DNA of 64,000 nt from positions 62,921 through 126,920 of the forward strand of contig NZ_LMFV01000034.1 of the NCBI RefSeq assembly GCF_001427285.1, given 5' to 3'. A program made the position numbers and the translations under genes. Shown piece by piece: positions 56,228 through 64,000 of this stretch. This DNA comes from Mesorhizobium sp. Root552. Lineage in GTDB: Bacteria > Pseudomonadota > Alphaproteobacteria > Rhizobiales > Rhizobiaceae. Numbering within the stretch: the first letter of the stretch is position 1; every line of letters starts with the position of its first letter. Under the pieces are notes generated by a model that saw nothing but the letters and a program-made list of their open reading frames with translations, was not told where the DNA came from and did not search any database.

Positions 56228-58717
56228 CTAGTCTCCTGCGGACTGTTCCGGCTTCGGCCCGTCCGTGGGCTTGCGATCCTTTTTCTCATAAGGGCCAAGC
56301 CCCCGTGCTCCACGCGAAAACCGGCGCTGGACATGCCACGGACGGTAATCCGCCTCCACGGCAAAGCGCACCTGCGCCCGCGCACCGTCCGGTTGGTCGC
56401 CAAGGAAAACGGCAGCACTGCCCGTTCTCGCCAACTGCCGCTTGGTGATCACCCTTACCGACGGCAGGCGGCAGGGATCGGAAGCCGTGGCGTCGTCGAT
56501 GACGATCACGGTCGCCAAAGTGCAGGCAGGCTTTGCCGCAGCCGCGGAATCGGCCTGCGCAACCACTTTTCCCGAAACGTGCGTCACCAGGCAAAGGTCG
56601 TTCGCGCACCGGAACTCGGTCGGTCCCGGCGCATCAGCCGTCGAAACAAGCGTCTGATCGCGCCCGATATCGGGTTTGACGACCGTTTCCGCATCGAGCG
56701 CCCGTCGCCAGTTGTCGATGGTGAACGCGTTCGGGCGGGAGCGGTTGACCGCGAGCCGCTCCCCGCCGATCGGCACGGCCACCAGCCGCGCGTCCTCCGA
56801 GATCAGCACGTCGGGCGTGCGCACCTGCGTCACCATCAACAGCCCCACAGCCGCCAGGGGGATTGCGGCGAGCCTCAGCCATGTCGTGGTGATAGTTGCG
56901 ATCACCAGCGCAATCGTGACCATCACGACCGACGACGCGGAAACCAGCCCGACGGCATCGAGTGGCGAAAGTGCTGCGATCCATTCCGACATGCCGATCA
57001 TCGCTGACAGCCCCTTGCCCATCACGTAAAGGAACGGGCCATCGAGGCCGAACGGCATGAAAAGCGCGGCGAACACGGCAAACGGCATGACAACGATCGA
57101 CACGATCGGCATCACGGCGAGGTTGGCGAACAGGCTGAGCGGCGCGACGCGCTGGAAATGCCACATGGCAAACAGCGTCGTGGCACTGCCGGCGATAATC
57201 GAAGTCGCCGCCAGTGCCACCATCATCATCGCAAACCGGTTCATCAACGCGCCCGGCAAAGATCGCCGCCGGATGGCGGCTGCAGCTGGCCGTGAAGCGC
57301 GGTAGTCGGCCCAGCCGGCATAGGCGCCGACCAGCGCCGCCGTTGCCGCAAACGAAAGCTGGAAGCTCGGTCCGACCACTTCGTGCGGCGACAGCGCAAT
57401 GACAACGATTGCCGAGATGGCGAGGTTGCGCATGGTCAGCGCCGCGCGGTCGAACAGCACCGCCGTCAACATAACCGCCAGCATGATGAAGCTGCGCTCC
57501 GCCGCAACCACCATCCCCGAGATCAGCAGATAGGCGGCAATCGCAAACAGCGCCGCCGCCGCCGCGTACTTCTTGGTGGACCGCCGTGACGAAAAATCGG
57601 GAAAAAGCGCGAACCCGCCGCGCATCAGACTCATCACCGTGCCCGCCACCAGCGCCATGTGCAGCCCTGAAATCGATATGATGTGATAGATGCCGATCTT
57701 GCGCATCGCCTCGTTGATCGCCTCGGGAATTCCGGCCCGAACGCCTACGATCAGTGCTGCCGCGATCTCGCCTTCCGGCCCTCCCACGGTTCCGCGCACA
57801 TGGTCGGCGATGGCATCGCGCGCCCTCTCTATCGCCGTCGCTATCCGCGCTCCCGGCGGCATCGGCGCATCGGCACTCACCTCCAGGCCAGACAGGAAAA
57901 AGCCGCTGCCGCCCACGCCGTCGAAGTAGCTTTCGAACGAATAGTCGTAGCTGCCCGGTCGCACCGGCCCGGTCGGCGGCAACAGCCGCACCAGCCCCGT
58001 GACCGTCGAGCCCGCCATCAATCCGGGTGGCGCCTTGCGCGCGGTCAGGCGCACCCGTTCCGGCTGGTATCGCAGCGCGGGCCGTTCGGTAGAGACGACA
58101 TCGACGGTCAGCCGCGTGCGCCCATTGGCCATGTCGTCTATCGAAACCACCCTGCCCGTCAGCCGCGTGGTGACCTCGGAGCCCAGCATATGCGTGTCCG
58201 CCCGCCACGTTTCGACCTTCCCGGCAATCATGCCCACGCTGCAAAGCAGCAGCGCCACAGCGCCGAGCAGGGCCGTATGCCGGGCGCGCACGCTCCAGGC
58301 CAATGCCGCAACCGCGCCCGCCGCCGCAAGCAGCGGCAACCAGTCCGGCTCCGTCTCCAGCGTGAAATAGACGATCACGCCAACCGCGAGAAACACCGGC
58401 ACCAGCAGGAAGGCCGCGCCTCTGTCCAGTTCGGTCGCTATCGCTTTGGCCGTCTCCACCCGCAGTTCAGCCAGCGAGAGCCTGCGCATTCGCCAAAACC
58501 GCCAGTCACTGCGGCGCTCCATGCCCGGTTCGACCGCCGCCCGATCAGGCAGGCCTTTGCCCGACTCAGCCACGCCTGGAAGGCGTTCAACGGAAATTGA
58601 GGGAAGCTGGGCGGGCGGATGCGAGGCAAAAAACGAGCGCTCACTGACCCCACTCAATGCACTTGCAACGTCTTTCTCGCCCCGAGCTGATCCAGCCATC
58701 GGGTCTGCCCCTTGCAC
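56228..58717 (-). CDS. comEC: ComEC/Rec2-family membrane protein
   Basis: 829 residues from GTG 58717 (GGAG six bases before it). About ten membrane segments; the Competence domain is marked by VRAGIPEAINEAMRKIGIYHIISISGLHMALVAG (in pieces) and MVVAAERSFIMLAVML. In many ComEC proteins a metallo-beta-lactamase domain with HxHxDH follows; here the C-terminal ~200 residues have no such motif. The family forms the channel for DNA uptake in competent bacteria. No other competence genes are nearby. Divergent from gltX. Confidence 0.88.
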   Translation of the reverse strand: MQGADPMAGSARGEKDVASALSGVSERSFFASHPPAQLPSISVERLPGVAESGKGLPDRAAVEPGMERRSDWRFWRMRRLSLAELRVETAKAIATELDRGAAFLLVPVFLAVGVIVYFTLETEPDWLPLLAAAGAVAALAWSVRARHTALLGAVALLLCSVGMIAGKVETWRADTHMLGSEVTTRLTGRVVSIDDMANGRTRLTVDVVSTERPALRYQPERVRLTARKAPPGLMAGSTVTGLVRLLPPTGPVRPGSYDYSFESYFDGVGGSGFFLSGLEVSADAPMPPGARIATAIERARDAIADHVRGTVGGPEGEIAAALIVGVRAGIPEAINEAMRKIGIYHIISISGLHMALVAGTVMSLMRGGFALFPDFSSRRSTKKYAAAAALFAIAAYLLISGMVVAAERSFIMLAVMLTAVLFDRAALTMRNLAISAIVVIALSPHEVVGPSFQLSFAATAALVGAYAGWADYRASRPAAAAIRRRSLPGALMNRFAMMMVALAATSIIAGSATTLFAMWHFQRVAPLSLFANLAVMPIVSIVVMPFAVFAALFMPFGLDGPFLYVMGKGLSAMIGMSEWIAALSPLDAVGLVSASSVVMVTIALVIATITTTWLRLAAIPLAAVGLLMVTQVRTPDVLISEDARLVAVPIGGERLAVNRSRPNAFTIDNWRRALDAETVVKPDIGRDQTLVSTADAPGPTEFRCANDLCLVTHVSGKVVAQADSAAAAKPACTLATVIVIDDATASDPCRLPSVRVITKRQLARTGSAAVFLGDQPDGARAQVRFAVEADYRPWHVQRRFSRGARGLGPYEKKDRKPTDGPKPEQSAGD

Positions 58718-58756
58718 CCAAGGCTCCTATGGTACATGAACGCGCCAACCATAAAA

Positions 58757-58772
58757 GCCCGCCACAGCGGGC
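58757..58772. repeat. small hairpin between comEC and gltX
   Basis: GCCCGC-CACA-GCGGGC, a 6-bp perfect stem 22 bp upstream of the gltX start. On the minus strand TTTTAT follows it. Too short for a firm role. Confidence 0.35.
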
Positions 58773-58793
58773 CGTCTGTTGCTCGAGAGTTTC

Positions 58794-60215
58794 ATGTCCG
58801 AAAAGGTCGTCACTCGCTTCGCCCCCTCGCCCACCGGCTTCCTGCACATCGGTGGCGCGCGCACGGCTCTGTTCAACTGGCTCTATTCGAAGCACACCGG
58901 CGGAACGATGCTCTTGCGCATCGAAGACACCGACCGCGAGCGCTCGACCGAAGCCGCCACCGCCGCCATTATCGAAGGCCTCACCTGGCTCGGCATGACC
59001 TGGCAGGGCGAGCCGGTTTCGCAGTTCGAGCGCGCGCCGCGCCATCGCGAAGTCGCGGAAGAACTAGTCCGCCTCGGCAAGGCCTACTACTGCTACGCCA
59101 CCCCTGCCGAACTTGAGGAAATGCGCGAAAAGGCCCGCGCCGAAGGCCGTCCGCCGCGCTATGACGGCCGCTGGCGCGACCGCGATCCGTCCGAGGCGCC
59201 CAAGGGCGTTGCCGGCGCCATCCGCATCAAGGCGCCCTCGGAGGGCGAAACCATCGTTCATGATCTCGTGCAGGGCGAAGTGCGCTTCCCCAACAAGGAT
59301 CTCGACGATTTCATCATCCTGCGCTCCGACGGCAACCCCACCTACATGCATGCCGTGGTGGTCGATGATCACGACATGGGCGTCACCAACATCATCCGCG
59401 GCGACGACCATCTCACCAATGCCGCGCGCCAGACGGTGATCTACAACGCGATGGGCTGGGCGGTGCCGAAAATGGCGCACATCCCCCTCATCCACGGTGC
59501 CGACGGCGCCAAGCTCTCCAAGCGCCACGGCGCGCTCGGCGTCGAGGCCTACCGCGCCTTGGGCTATTTGCCCGAGGCCCTGCTCAACTACCTCGCCCGT
59601 CTCGGCTGGAGCCACGGCGACGACGAGGTGATGTCGATCGCCGACATGATCTCGTGGTTCGACATCAAGGACGTCAACAAGGGTGCGGCCCGCTTCGACT
59701 TCGCCAAGCTGGAAGCCCTGAACGGCACCCATATGCGCGCCATGGACGATGCCAGGCTCACCGATATCTTCCTGGAGACCCTCCCGCATCTGCCCGGTGG
59801 CGAGGCGCTGGCCGCCCGTTTCGACGACGCCGCCAGGGCAAGGCTGCTTGCCGCCATGCCCGGCCTGAAAGAGCGGGCCAAGACCTTGGTTGAACTTGCC
59901 GACAGCACGTATTTCTTGATAGCGGATCGTCCGCTGCAATTCGATGAAAAGGCTGCGTCCATTCTCGACGCCGGCGCCAAGAAGGTCCTTGGAGACATCC
60001 TTCCCCGATTCAAGGCGCTGACGGAATGGAGCGCGTCCTCGACCGAGGCTGCGGTCCGCGTCTACGCGGAAGAGGAAGGATTGAAATTGGGCAAGGTCGC
60101 ACAACCGTTGCGCGCTGCACTGACCGGCAGAAGCACCTCCCCGGGTGTCTTCGACGTGCTGGCCGTGCTCGGCCGCGAAGAGAGCCTGGCGCGCATTTCC
60201 GATCAAATCGATTAG
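58794..60215 (+). CDS. gltX: glutamyl-tRNA synthetase
   Basis: 473 residues from ATG 58794. [18 protein letters not shown] contains the HIGH-type motif and AKLSKRHG the KMSKS-type motif of class I synthetases. It charges tRNA-Glu and, in bacteria using the amidotransferase route, also tRNA-Gln. gltA follows in the same direction. Confidence 0.96.
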   Translation: MSEKVVTRFAPSPTGFLHIGGARTALFNWLYSKHTGGTMLLRIEDTDRERSTEAATAAIIEGLTWLGMTWQGEPVSQFERAPRHREVAEELVRLGKAYYCYATPAELEEMREKARAEGRPPRYDGRWRDRDPSEAPKGVAGAIRIKAPSEGETIVHDLVQGEVRFPNKDLDDFIILRSDGNPTYMHAVVVDDHDMGVTNIIRGDDHLTNAARQTVIYNAMGWAVPKMAHIPLIHGADGAKLSKRHGALGVEAYRALGYLPEALLNYLARLGWSHGDDEVMSIADMISWFDIKDVNKGAARFDFAKLEALNGTHMRAMDDARLTDIFLETLPHLPGGEALAARFDDAARARLLAAMPGLKERAKTLVELADSTYFLIADRPLQFDEKAASILDAGAKKVLGDILPRFKALTEWSASSTEAAVRVYAEEEGLKLGKVAQPLRAALTGRSTSPGVFDVLAVLGREESLARISDQID

Positions 60216-60394
60216 GATTTCTGGACCAAGAAGAATGGCATTGAAAGCGTCGTTTTGCGATGCAACATTAGCAACTGGACTAATTGGCCTGACCCCGCGT
60301 CAAGGCTGCAATTTCGAACACCCCCCTGTTTTCGGATATTGCGTCGCAGGATGATTTTTGCCGTACGGGCATGAGGAATAATAAGGAGTTTGCA

Positions 60395-61684
60395 ATGACC
60401 GGATCGACCGCAAAACTGGAGCTTGGTGGCAAAACTCACGAACTCAAGGTGCGAAGTGGCTCGGTCGGCCCGGACGTCGTGGATATAGGTGCGCTCTATG
60501 CCACCACCGGCGCTTTCACCTACGATCCGGGCTTCACGTCGACGGCGTCCTGCGAATCCGGCATCACCTTCATTGACGGCGATGCGGGCGTCCTGCTCCA
60601 TCGCGGCTACCCGATCGACCAGCTTGCCGAACACGGCGACTTCCTCGAAGTCTGCTACCTCTTGCTTTACGGCGAATTGCCCACCAAGGCCCAGAAGGAC
60701 GACTTCGACTACCGCATCACGCGCCACACCATGGTGCACGAGCAGATGTCGAAGTTCTTCTCCGGTTTCCGCCGCGACGCCCATCCGATGGCCGTCATGT
60801 GCGGCGTCGTCGGCGCAATGTCGGCCTTCTACCACGACTCCACCGACATCTCGGACCCGTACCAGCGCATGGTCGCTTCCATGCGCCTCATCGCCAAGAT
60901 GCCGACGCTCGCCGCCATGGCCTTCAAGTACCATATCGGCCAGCCGTTCATTTACCCGAAGAACGACCTCAACTTCGCGGCCAACTTCCTGCACATGTGC
61001 TTTGCGGTGCCGTGCGAGGAGTACAAGGTCAACCCGGTGCTGGCGCGCGCCATGGAGCGGATCTTCATCCTGCATGCCGACCATGAGCAGAACGCCTCCA
61101 CCTCGACCGTGCGCCTTGCCGGTTCGTCGGGCGCCAACCCGTTCGCCTGCATCGCGGCCGGCATCGCTTGCCTCTGGGGTCCGGCGCATGGCGGTGCCAA
61201 CGAGGCCGCCCTCAACATGTTGAGCGAAATCGGCCATGTCGATCACATTCCCGAATTCATCGCCCGCGCCAAGGACAAGAACGATCCGTTCCGCCTCATG
61301 GGCTTCGGCCACCGCGTCTACAAGAACTACGATCCGCGCGCCAAGATCATGCAGAAGACGGCGCACGAGGTTCTCGGCGAACTCGGCATCAAGGACGATC
61401 CGCTGCTCGACATCGCGATGGAACTTGAGAAGATCGCGCTTACCGATGAATATTTCATCGAAAAGAAGCTCTACCCGAATGTCGATTTCTATTCGGGCAT
61501 CACGCTCAAGGCCCTTGGCTTCCCCACCACCATGTTCACCGTTTTGTTCGCCGTTGCGCGCACGGTCGGCTGGATCGCACAGTGGAAGGAAATGATCGAG
61601 GACCCGCACCAGAAGATCGGCCGCCCGCGTCAGCTTTACACCGGCGCGACCGATCGCGACTACGTTCCGATCGCCAAGCGCTAA
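60395..61684 (+). CDS. gltA: citrate synthase
   Basis: 429 residues from ATG 60395, with AAGGAG seven bases before it. Type II enzyme: [24 protein letters not shown] (His), [14 protein letters not shown] (His) and the C-terminal [24 protein letters not shown] blocks are complete. It condenses acetyl-CoA and oxaloacetate in the TCA cycle. The 179-bp gap after gltX should hold its promoter. Confidence 0.97.
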   Translation: MTGSTAKLELGGKTHELKVRSGSVGPDVVDIGALYATTGAFTYDPGFTSTASCESGITFIDGDAGVLLHRGYPIDQLAEHGDFLEVCYLLLYGELPTKAQKDDFDYRITRHTMVHEQMSKFFSGFRRDAHPMAVMCGVVGAMSAFYHDSTDISDPYQRMVASMRLIAKMPTLAAMAFKYHIGQPFIYPKNDLNFAANFLHMCFAVPCEEYKVNPVLARAMERIFILHADHEQNASTSTVRLAGSSGANPFACIAAGIACLWGPAHGGANEAALNMLSEIGHVDHIPEFIARAKDKNDPFRLMGFGHRVYKNYDPRAKIMQKTAHEVLGELGIKDDPLLDIAMELEKIALTDEYFIEKKLYPNVDFYSGITLKALGFPTTMFTVLFAVARTVGWIAQWKEMIEDPHQKIGRPRQLYTGATDRDYVPIAKR

Positions 61685-61700
61685 CCTCCATGAACGACAG

Positions 61701-61718
61701 GGGCGCCATTTGGCGCCC
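61701..61718 (+). terminator. rho-independent terminator after gltA
   Basis: GGGCGCCA-TT-TGGCGCCC, an 8-bp stem 16 bp after the gltA stop, followed by TTCGTCTTTC. An AT-rich palindrome CGCAAAAA-ATTTA-TTTTTGCG follows at 61732-61752. Confidence 0.65.
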
Positions 61719-61753
61719 TTCGTCTTTCAGCCGCAAAAAATTTATTTTTGCGT

Positions 61754-61778
61754 GGAACCATTTCACCGGCGCCGCATT
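61754..61778 (+). promoter_or_regulatory. possible EcfG/RpoE2-type stress promoter of a small RNA
   Basis: GGAAC (61754-61758), then 18 bases, then TT (61777-61778), which fits the Sinorhizobium RpoE2 consensus GGAAC-N18/19-TT. The -10 region reads CATT rather than CGTT, so it is weaker than the csbD promoter. Confidence 0.4.
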
Positions 61779-61783
61779 ATCCC

Positions 61784-61877
61784 GATGTCGAAGCATTTCG
61801 ACGGAGCAATCCGAAGAAGAGCTGACGACAACAAGGACGCCTCCCACACACTATGCGGTGCGGGAGGCGTTCTTTTT
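61784..61877 (+). ncRNA. candidate stress-induced small RNA (~95 nt)
   Basis: Between a stress-type promoter and a strong terminator with no ORF inside. A 5' hairpin GTCGAA-GCAT-TTCGAC (61787-61802) is followed by an unpaired purine-rich linker and a terminator with ACGCCTCCC (61837-61845) paired to GGGAGGCGT (61862-61870), then TCTTTTTT. The stem arm carries CCTCCC, which could pair with ribosome-binding sites. Structure suggests an Hfq-type small RNA; there is no expression evidence. Confidence 0.45.
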
Positions 61878-61927
61878 TGCTGCTTCGGACAACGACATCG
61901 GCAATCGCGGGCGCGCTGAAAATCGGC

Positions 61928-61952
61928 GGAACCGAACCCGCCTCTCCCCGTT
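61928..61952 (+). promoter_or_regulatory. EcfG (general stress response) promoter of csbD
   Basis: GGAAC (61928-61932), exactly 16 bases, CGTT (61949-61952): the consensus of the alphaproteobacterial general stress sigma factor EcfG/SigT. It lies 36 bp before the csbD start, and CsbD proteins are known stress-regulon members. Confidence 0.75.
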
Positions 61953-61987
61953 TGTCTTGGCACGTTCAACCCAGGAGATGCGGAAAC

Positions 61988-62167
61988 ATGGTGAACAAGG
62001 ATCAGGTCGCCGGCGTGGCCAAGCAGGTCAAGGGCTCCGTCAAGGAAGCAGCAGGCAAGGCCACTGGCAACAAGCGCACGCAGGCAGAAGGCACGGCGGA
62101 AAAAGTCGCTGGCAAGGTCCAGAAAGCCTATGGCGACGTGAAGGAAAAGGTGAAGAAGGCGCTCTAG
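61988..62167 (+). CDS. CsbD-family stress protein
   Basis: 59 residues from ATG 61988, ribosome site AGGAG at 61973-61977. Highly charged, Lys/Ala/Gly-rich; VAGVAKQVKGSVKEAAGKATG and AEKVAGKVQKAYGDVKEKVK match the CsbD repeat pattern. Small soluble proteins of this family accumulate under general stress; their molecular role is unknown. Controlled by the EcfG promoter directly upstream. Confidence 0.88.
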   Translation: MVNKDQVAGVAKQVKGSVKEAAGKATGNKRTQAEGTAEKVAGKVQKAYGDVKEKVKKAL

Positions 62168-62269
62168 GGCGTTTCCAGCAAAAGGGTGAAGCGATTTTGC
62201 GTCCGGAAATGCGCCCAACATAGGCCCAACATAAGAAGTCAGCCAGGTACTGCTGAAATGCGAGACAGT

Positions 62270-62297
62270 GAAAAAGGCGGCTTAGGCGGCCTTTTTC
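62270..62297. terminator. bidirectional terminator between csbD and the phosphoesterase gene
   Basis: GAAAAAGG (62270-62277) pairs with CCTTTTTC (62290-62297) around a 12-base loop. The T/A runs in both arms let it serve both the rightward csbD transcript and the leftward phosphoesterase transcript. Confidence 0.6.
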
Positions 62298-63423
62298 ATT
62301 TGATCGCCTTGCTGAACGCGTTGGTGAACGTCACCCCGCCCTTGTCGTCATTCGCCTCGCCAAGCACCACATCCATCGCCTCATCGGTTATGCGCACCAA
62401 CGCGAAGCCTCCCATGTAAGCCGCCTTCGGCTTGAAAAGGTCCAGTTTGCCTTGGCGGTAGATCATCGGGGTTTCATGCTGGTGGCCGTGGAATATCCCG
62501 ACGACATTGTACGCGCCCAAAGCGCTGACAAGCGCTTCCCTGTCCGCTTCGCTCCACCAGTGCGGCGCACCGCTGCCCTCGTCATCGAAGGTCTTTTTCG
62601 CCGGGTCCCAGTTCTCGATTGAAAACGCATCCCAGCCATAGTGCTGGAACAGCACGACCGGCCTGCCGTCGCCAGCATAAGTCGCCAGATCCTGCTTCAG
62701 CCACGGCAAGCCGCTCACTGCGCCATGCCCGGTGTCGCCGGCGAAGCGATGCGTCTGGATGAGGTGAAGACCGCCCCAATCCCAGGAATAGCAATCGGAA
62801 TCAGTATCGTAATTCGTTGCCGGCACCGCCGGCTTGAAGAACACGCCCGGGCGGTGGTTAACCTCGATATAGTCGCGCAGTTCGCGCCGATACCAGTCGA
62901 CATGGGGCGGAGGACCGTTCTGGTCGAGATCGTGGTTACCAAGCCCGGCATAGACCGGAACATGCACGCGGTCCGGCCCCATGCCTTGCTGGTAGCGCTG
63001 GCTGAATTGCAGCAGCTGCGTGCCTTCGCTGGGTTGCGTCACCTGCCCGCCGCCGTCGTCGGTCATGTCTCCGCCGACAACAAGCCCGAGCGGCGTCCCG
63101 ATCCTTTTACCGGCGGAGCGAAGGGCAGTTGCAACGCCGCCGATCTCGGCTGGCCAGTCCTTGTCGCCCAAACCATTCAGCGCCGCGATATTGCGCAGCA
63201 GGTTGGCGTCCGTCTTGCCCTCCTGCTGGCAATTCGGGCTTAGCCCGCTCGCCATCCGGCAGGCGTGAACATCGCAGACGAAAAGAAACGTCGCATCGAT
63301 GGCAGGAACCCCGGCAGCCTGGGCTTTCGCGTAACCGCCAAAGCCGCCGAAAACGCCGAGGCTTCCCATTCCGGCAAGCACCTGCCGCCGGGTCGGCCAC
63401 GCCCTGGTCGTTCTATCCATCAT
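62296..63423 (-). CDS. Tat-exported metallophosphoesterase
   Basis: 375 residues from ATG 63423 (a second ATG at 63420). The N-terminus WPTRRQVLAGMGSLGVFGG is a twin-arginine signal. Calcineurin-like metal motifs: FVCDVHACR (DxH), GGDMTDDGGG (GDxxD), GLGNHDLD (GNHD), QHYGWDAF and GIFHGHQHETP (GHxH). A periplasmic phosphohydrolase is expected; substrate unknown. The start codon has no clear ribosome site. Confidence 0.87.
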   Translation of the reverse strand: MMDRTTRAWPTRRQVLAGMGSLGVFGGFGGYAKAQAAGVPAIDATFLFVCDVHACRMASGLSPNCQQEGKTDANLLRNIAALNGLGDKDWPAEIGGVATALRSAGKRIGTPLGLVVGGDMTDDGGGQVTQPSEGTQLLQFSQRYQQGMGPDRVHVPVYAGLGNHDLDQNGPPPHVDWYRRELRDYIEVNHRPGVFFKPAVPATNYDTDSDCYSWDWGGLHLIQTHRFAGDTGHGAVSGLPWLKQDLATYAGDGRPVVLFQHYGWDAFSIENWDPAKKTFDDEGSGAPHWWSEADREALVSALGAYNVVGIFHGHQHETPMIYRQGKLDLFKPKAAYMGGFALVRITDEAMDVVLGEANDDKGGVTFTNAFSKAIK

Positions 63424-64000
63424 GACCGGCAGTTCAACACACCCGCAGCCGACTCGTCCAGAACGGTTCGCTCTGCCGTTCACCCGTCATCCGTCCTCGC
63501 TAACGCTCGGCCACAGCCCGGCCCTTCGCTATGGCTCCGGCGGTGGCCGAACCGAGCATAGCGAGGCGAGATCGGATGGGGCTGAGCGCAAACGCTGACG
63601 CCTTCCTCTCCCCGTTTACGGGGAGAGGTAAGGGTGAGGGGCAGCGCTGAGCTAGCCGACGTGTACGAAACGTGGGTCGTAATCCGTCCAACCCCTTGAT
63701 CCTGCTCACCTAGACAAAAATCTCACGCCCCACTTTTCCCCACCCTCTCCGTCTCCCCCATAATCCGTCCCATCGCCCTTGCGGGAGACCTGGTCCGGAC
63801 CGGGGATCAGGAGGGGGCGGCGGTGCCGGGCTGGTCGTCTGCGGTAGGCGACTGGGTGATGAACCCCTAAGTCCGGCCCTCGAACCGGGCGCAGTGTTGC
63901 CCGCGGAGCCTGGGCGGCCGCAAGGCCGCACCAAACTACCAAACGAGCGACCGAACGGCCGCCCGTCCTCCCGACCTCTCAAGCGAGGTCAGCTCCTTGA
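63424..64000. other. right-end stretch without a convincing gene; palindromic repeat inside
   Basis: A perfect 11-bp hairpin CCTCTCCCCGT-TT-ACGGGGAGAGG lies at 63605-63628, of the type often scattered between rhizobial genes. The rest is GC-rich with Arg/Pro/Gly-rich reading frames on several strands (up to 90 codons, minus strand 63710-63982) that look non-coding. A GGCGGCCGC/GCGGCC-type palindrome lies near 63920. It may be a dispersed repeat. Confidence 0.45.

Noticed and set aside
59064..60206. 380-codon minus-strand open frame opposite gltX
   Set aside because: Antisense to glutamyl-tRNA synthetase with both class I motifs intact; no homology of its own.
60212..61609. 465-codon minus-strand open frame opposite gltA
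   Set aside because: Shadow of the citrate synthase gene; composition is His/Val/Asp-rich with no known fold.
63710..63982. 90-codon minus-strand open frame at the right end
   Set aside because: Pro/Arg/Gly-rich with alternative frames open at the same place; no ribosome site; treated as probable repeat DNA.

Overview
The window reads as chromosomal DNA of an alphaproteobacterium of the Rhizobiales, most likely the Mesorhizobium/Aminobacter (Phyllobacteriaceae) group. The grounds are high GC content, the housekeeping block pyrG, secG, tpiA, ppiD, trpD, trpC, moaC, moeA, lexA, gltX, gltA, an alphaproteobacterial SOS box (GTTC-N7-GTTC type) before lexA, an EcfG-type stress promoter before a csbD gene, and many ABC uptake systems. 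No rRNA, tRNA, CRISPR, prophage or transposase was found. The genus is an inference.

Left end (1-3.7 kb): the 3' part of a patatin-like phospholipase gene and a CHASE-PAS-GGDEF-EAL cyclic-di-GMP protein.

3.9-18.9 kb: an accessory catabolic island. It has an IclR regulator; an operon for an FMN reductase, a citryl-CoA-lyase-like protein, a class III CoA-transferase and a two-subunit LigB/LigA-type extradiol dioxygenase; a NitT/TauT-type ABC importer followed by an amidohydrolase and a DoxX-like membrane protein; and a complete branched-chain-amino-acid-type ABC importer. The same small palindrome (ATTTCG-N5-CGAAAT) sits upstream of the regulator and at the promoters of all three transcription units. 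I read the whole island as one IclR regulon for uptake and ring cleavage of an unidentified aromatic or heterocyclic acid.

18.9-29.0 kb: a sugar locus. AraFGH-type importer, aldose 1-epimerase, SDR dehydrogenase, IlvD/Edd sugar-acid dehydratase and DapA-family lyase run leftwards; a GntR/FCD regulator and D-galactonate dehydratase (DgoD) run rightwards. They diverge from one region where two promoters interlock with a perfect 10-bp inverted repeat. This fits non-phosphorylative oxidation of L-arabinose and D-galactose.

29.0-40.9 kb: a DUF1194 protein, an aromatic aminotransferase, mazG, hfq-hflX, D-amino-acid transaminase, a DapB paralogue lacking the catalytic histidines, an OmpA-domain protein, a cysK-alaX-sseA-GNAT operon and an SDR.

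41-63.4 kb: mainly core genes: acyl-CoA carboxylase beta subunit, a DEAD-box-type helicase whose motif II is DEGD, pyrG, an L,D-transpeptidase, secG, tpiA, ppiD-trpD-trpC-moaC-moeA, lexA, comEC, gltX, gltA, csbD and a Tat-type phosphoesterase. Palindromic repeats of one family lie in two convergent intergenic gaps (41.0-41.3 and 44.7-44.9 kb). A 56-codon zinc-ribbon ORF lies beside comEC, and a candidate stress-induced small RNA lies between gltA and csbD. The last ~0.6 kb shows no convincing gene.
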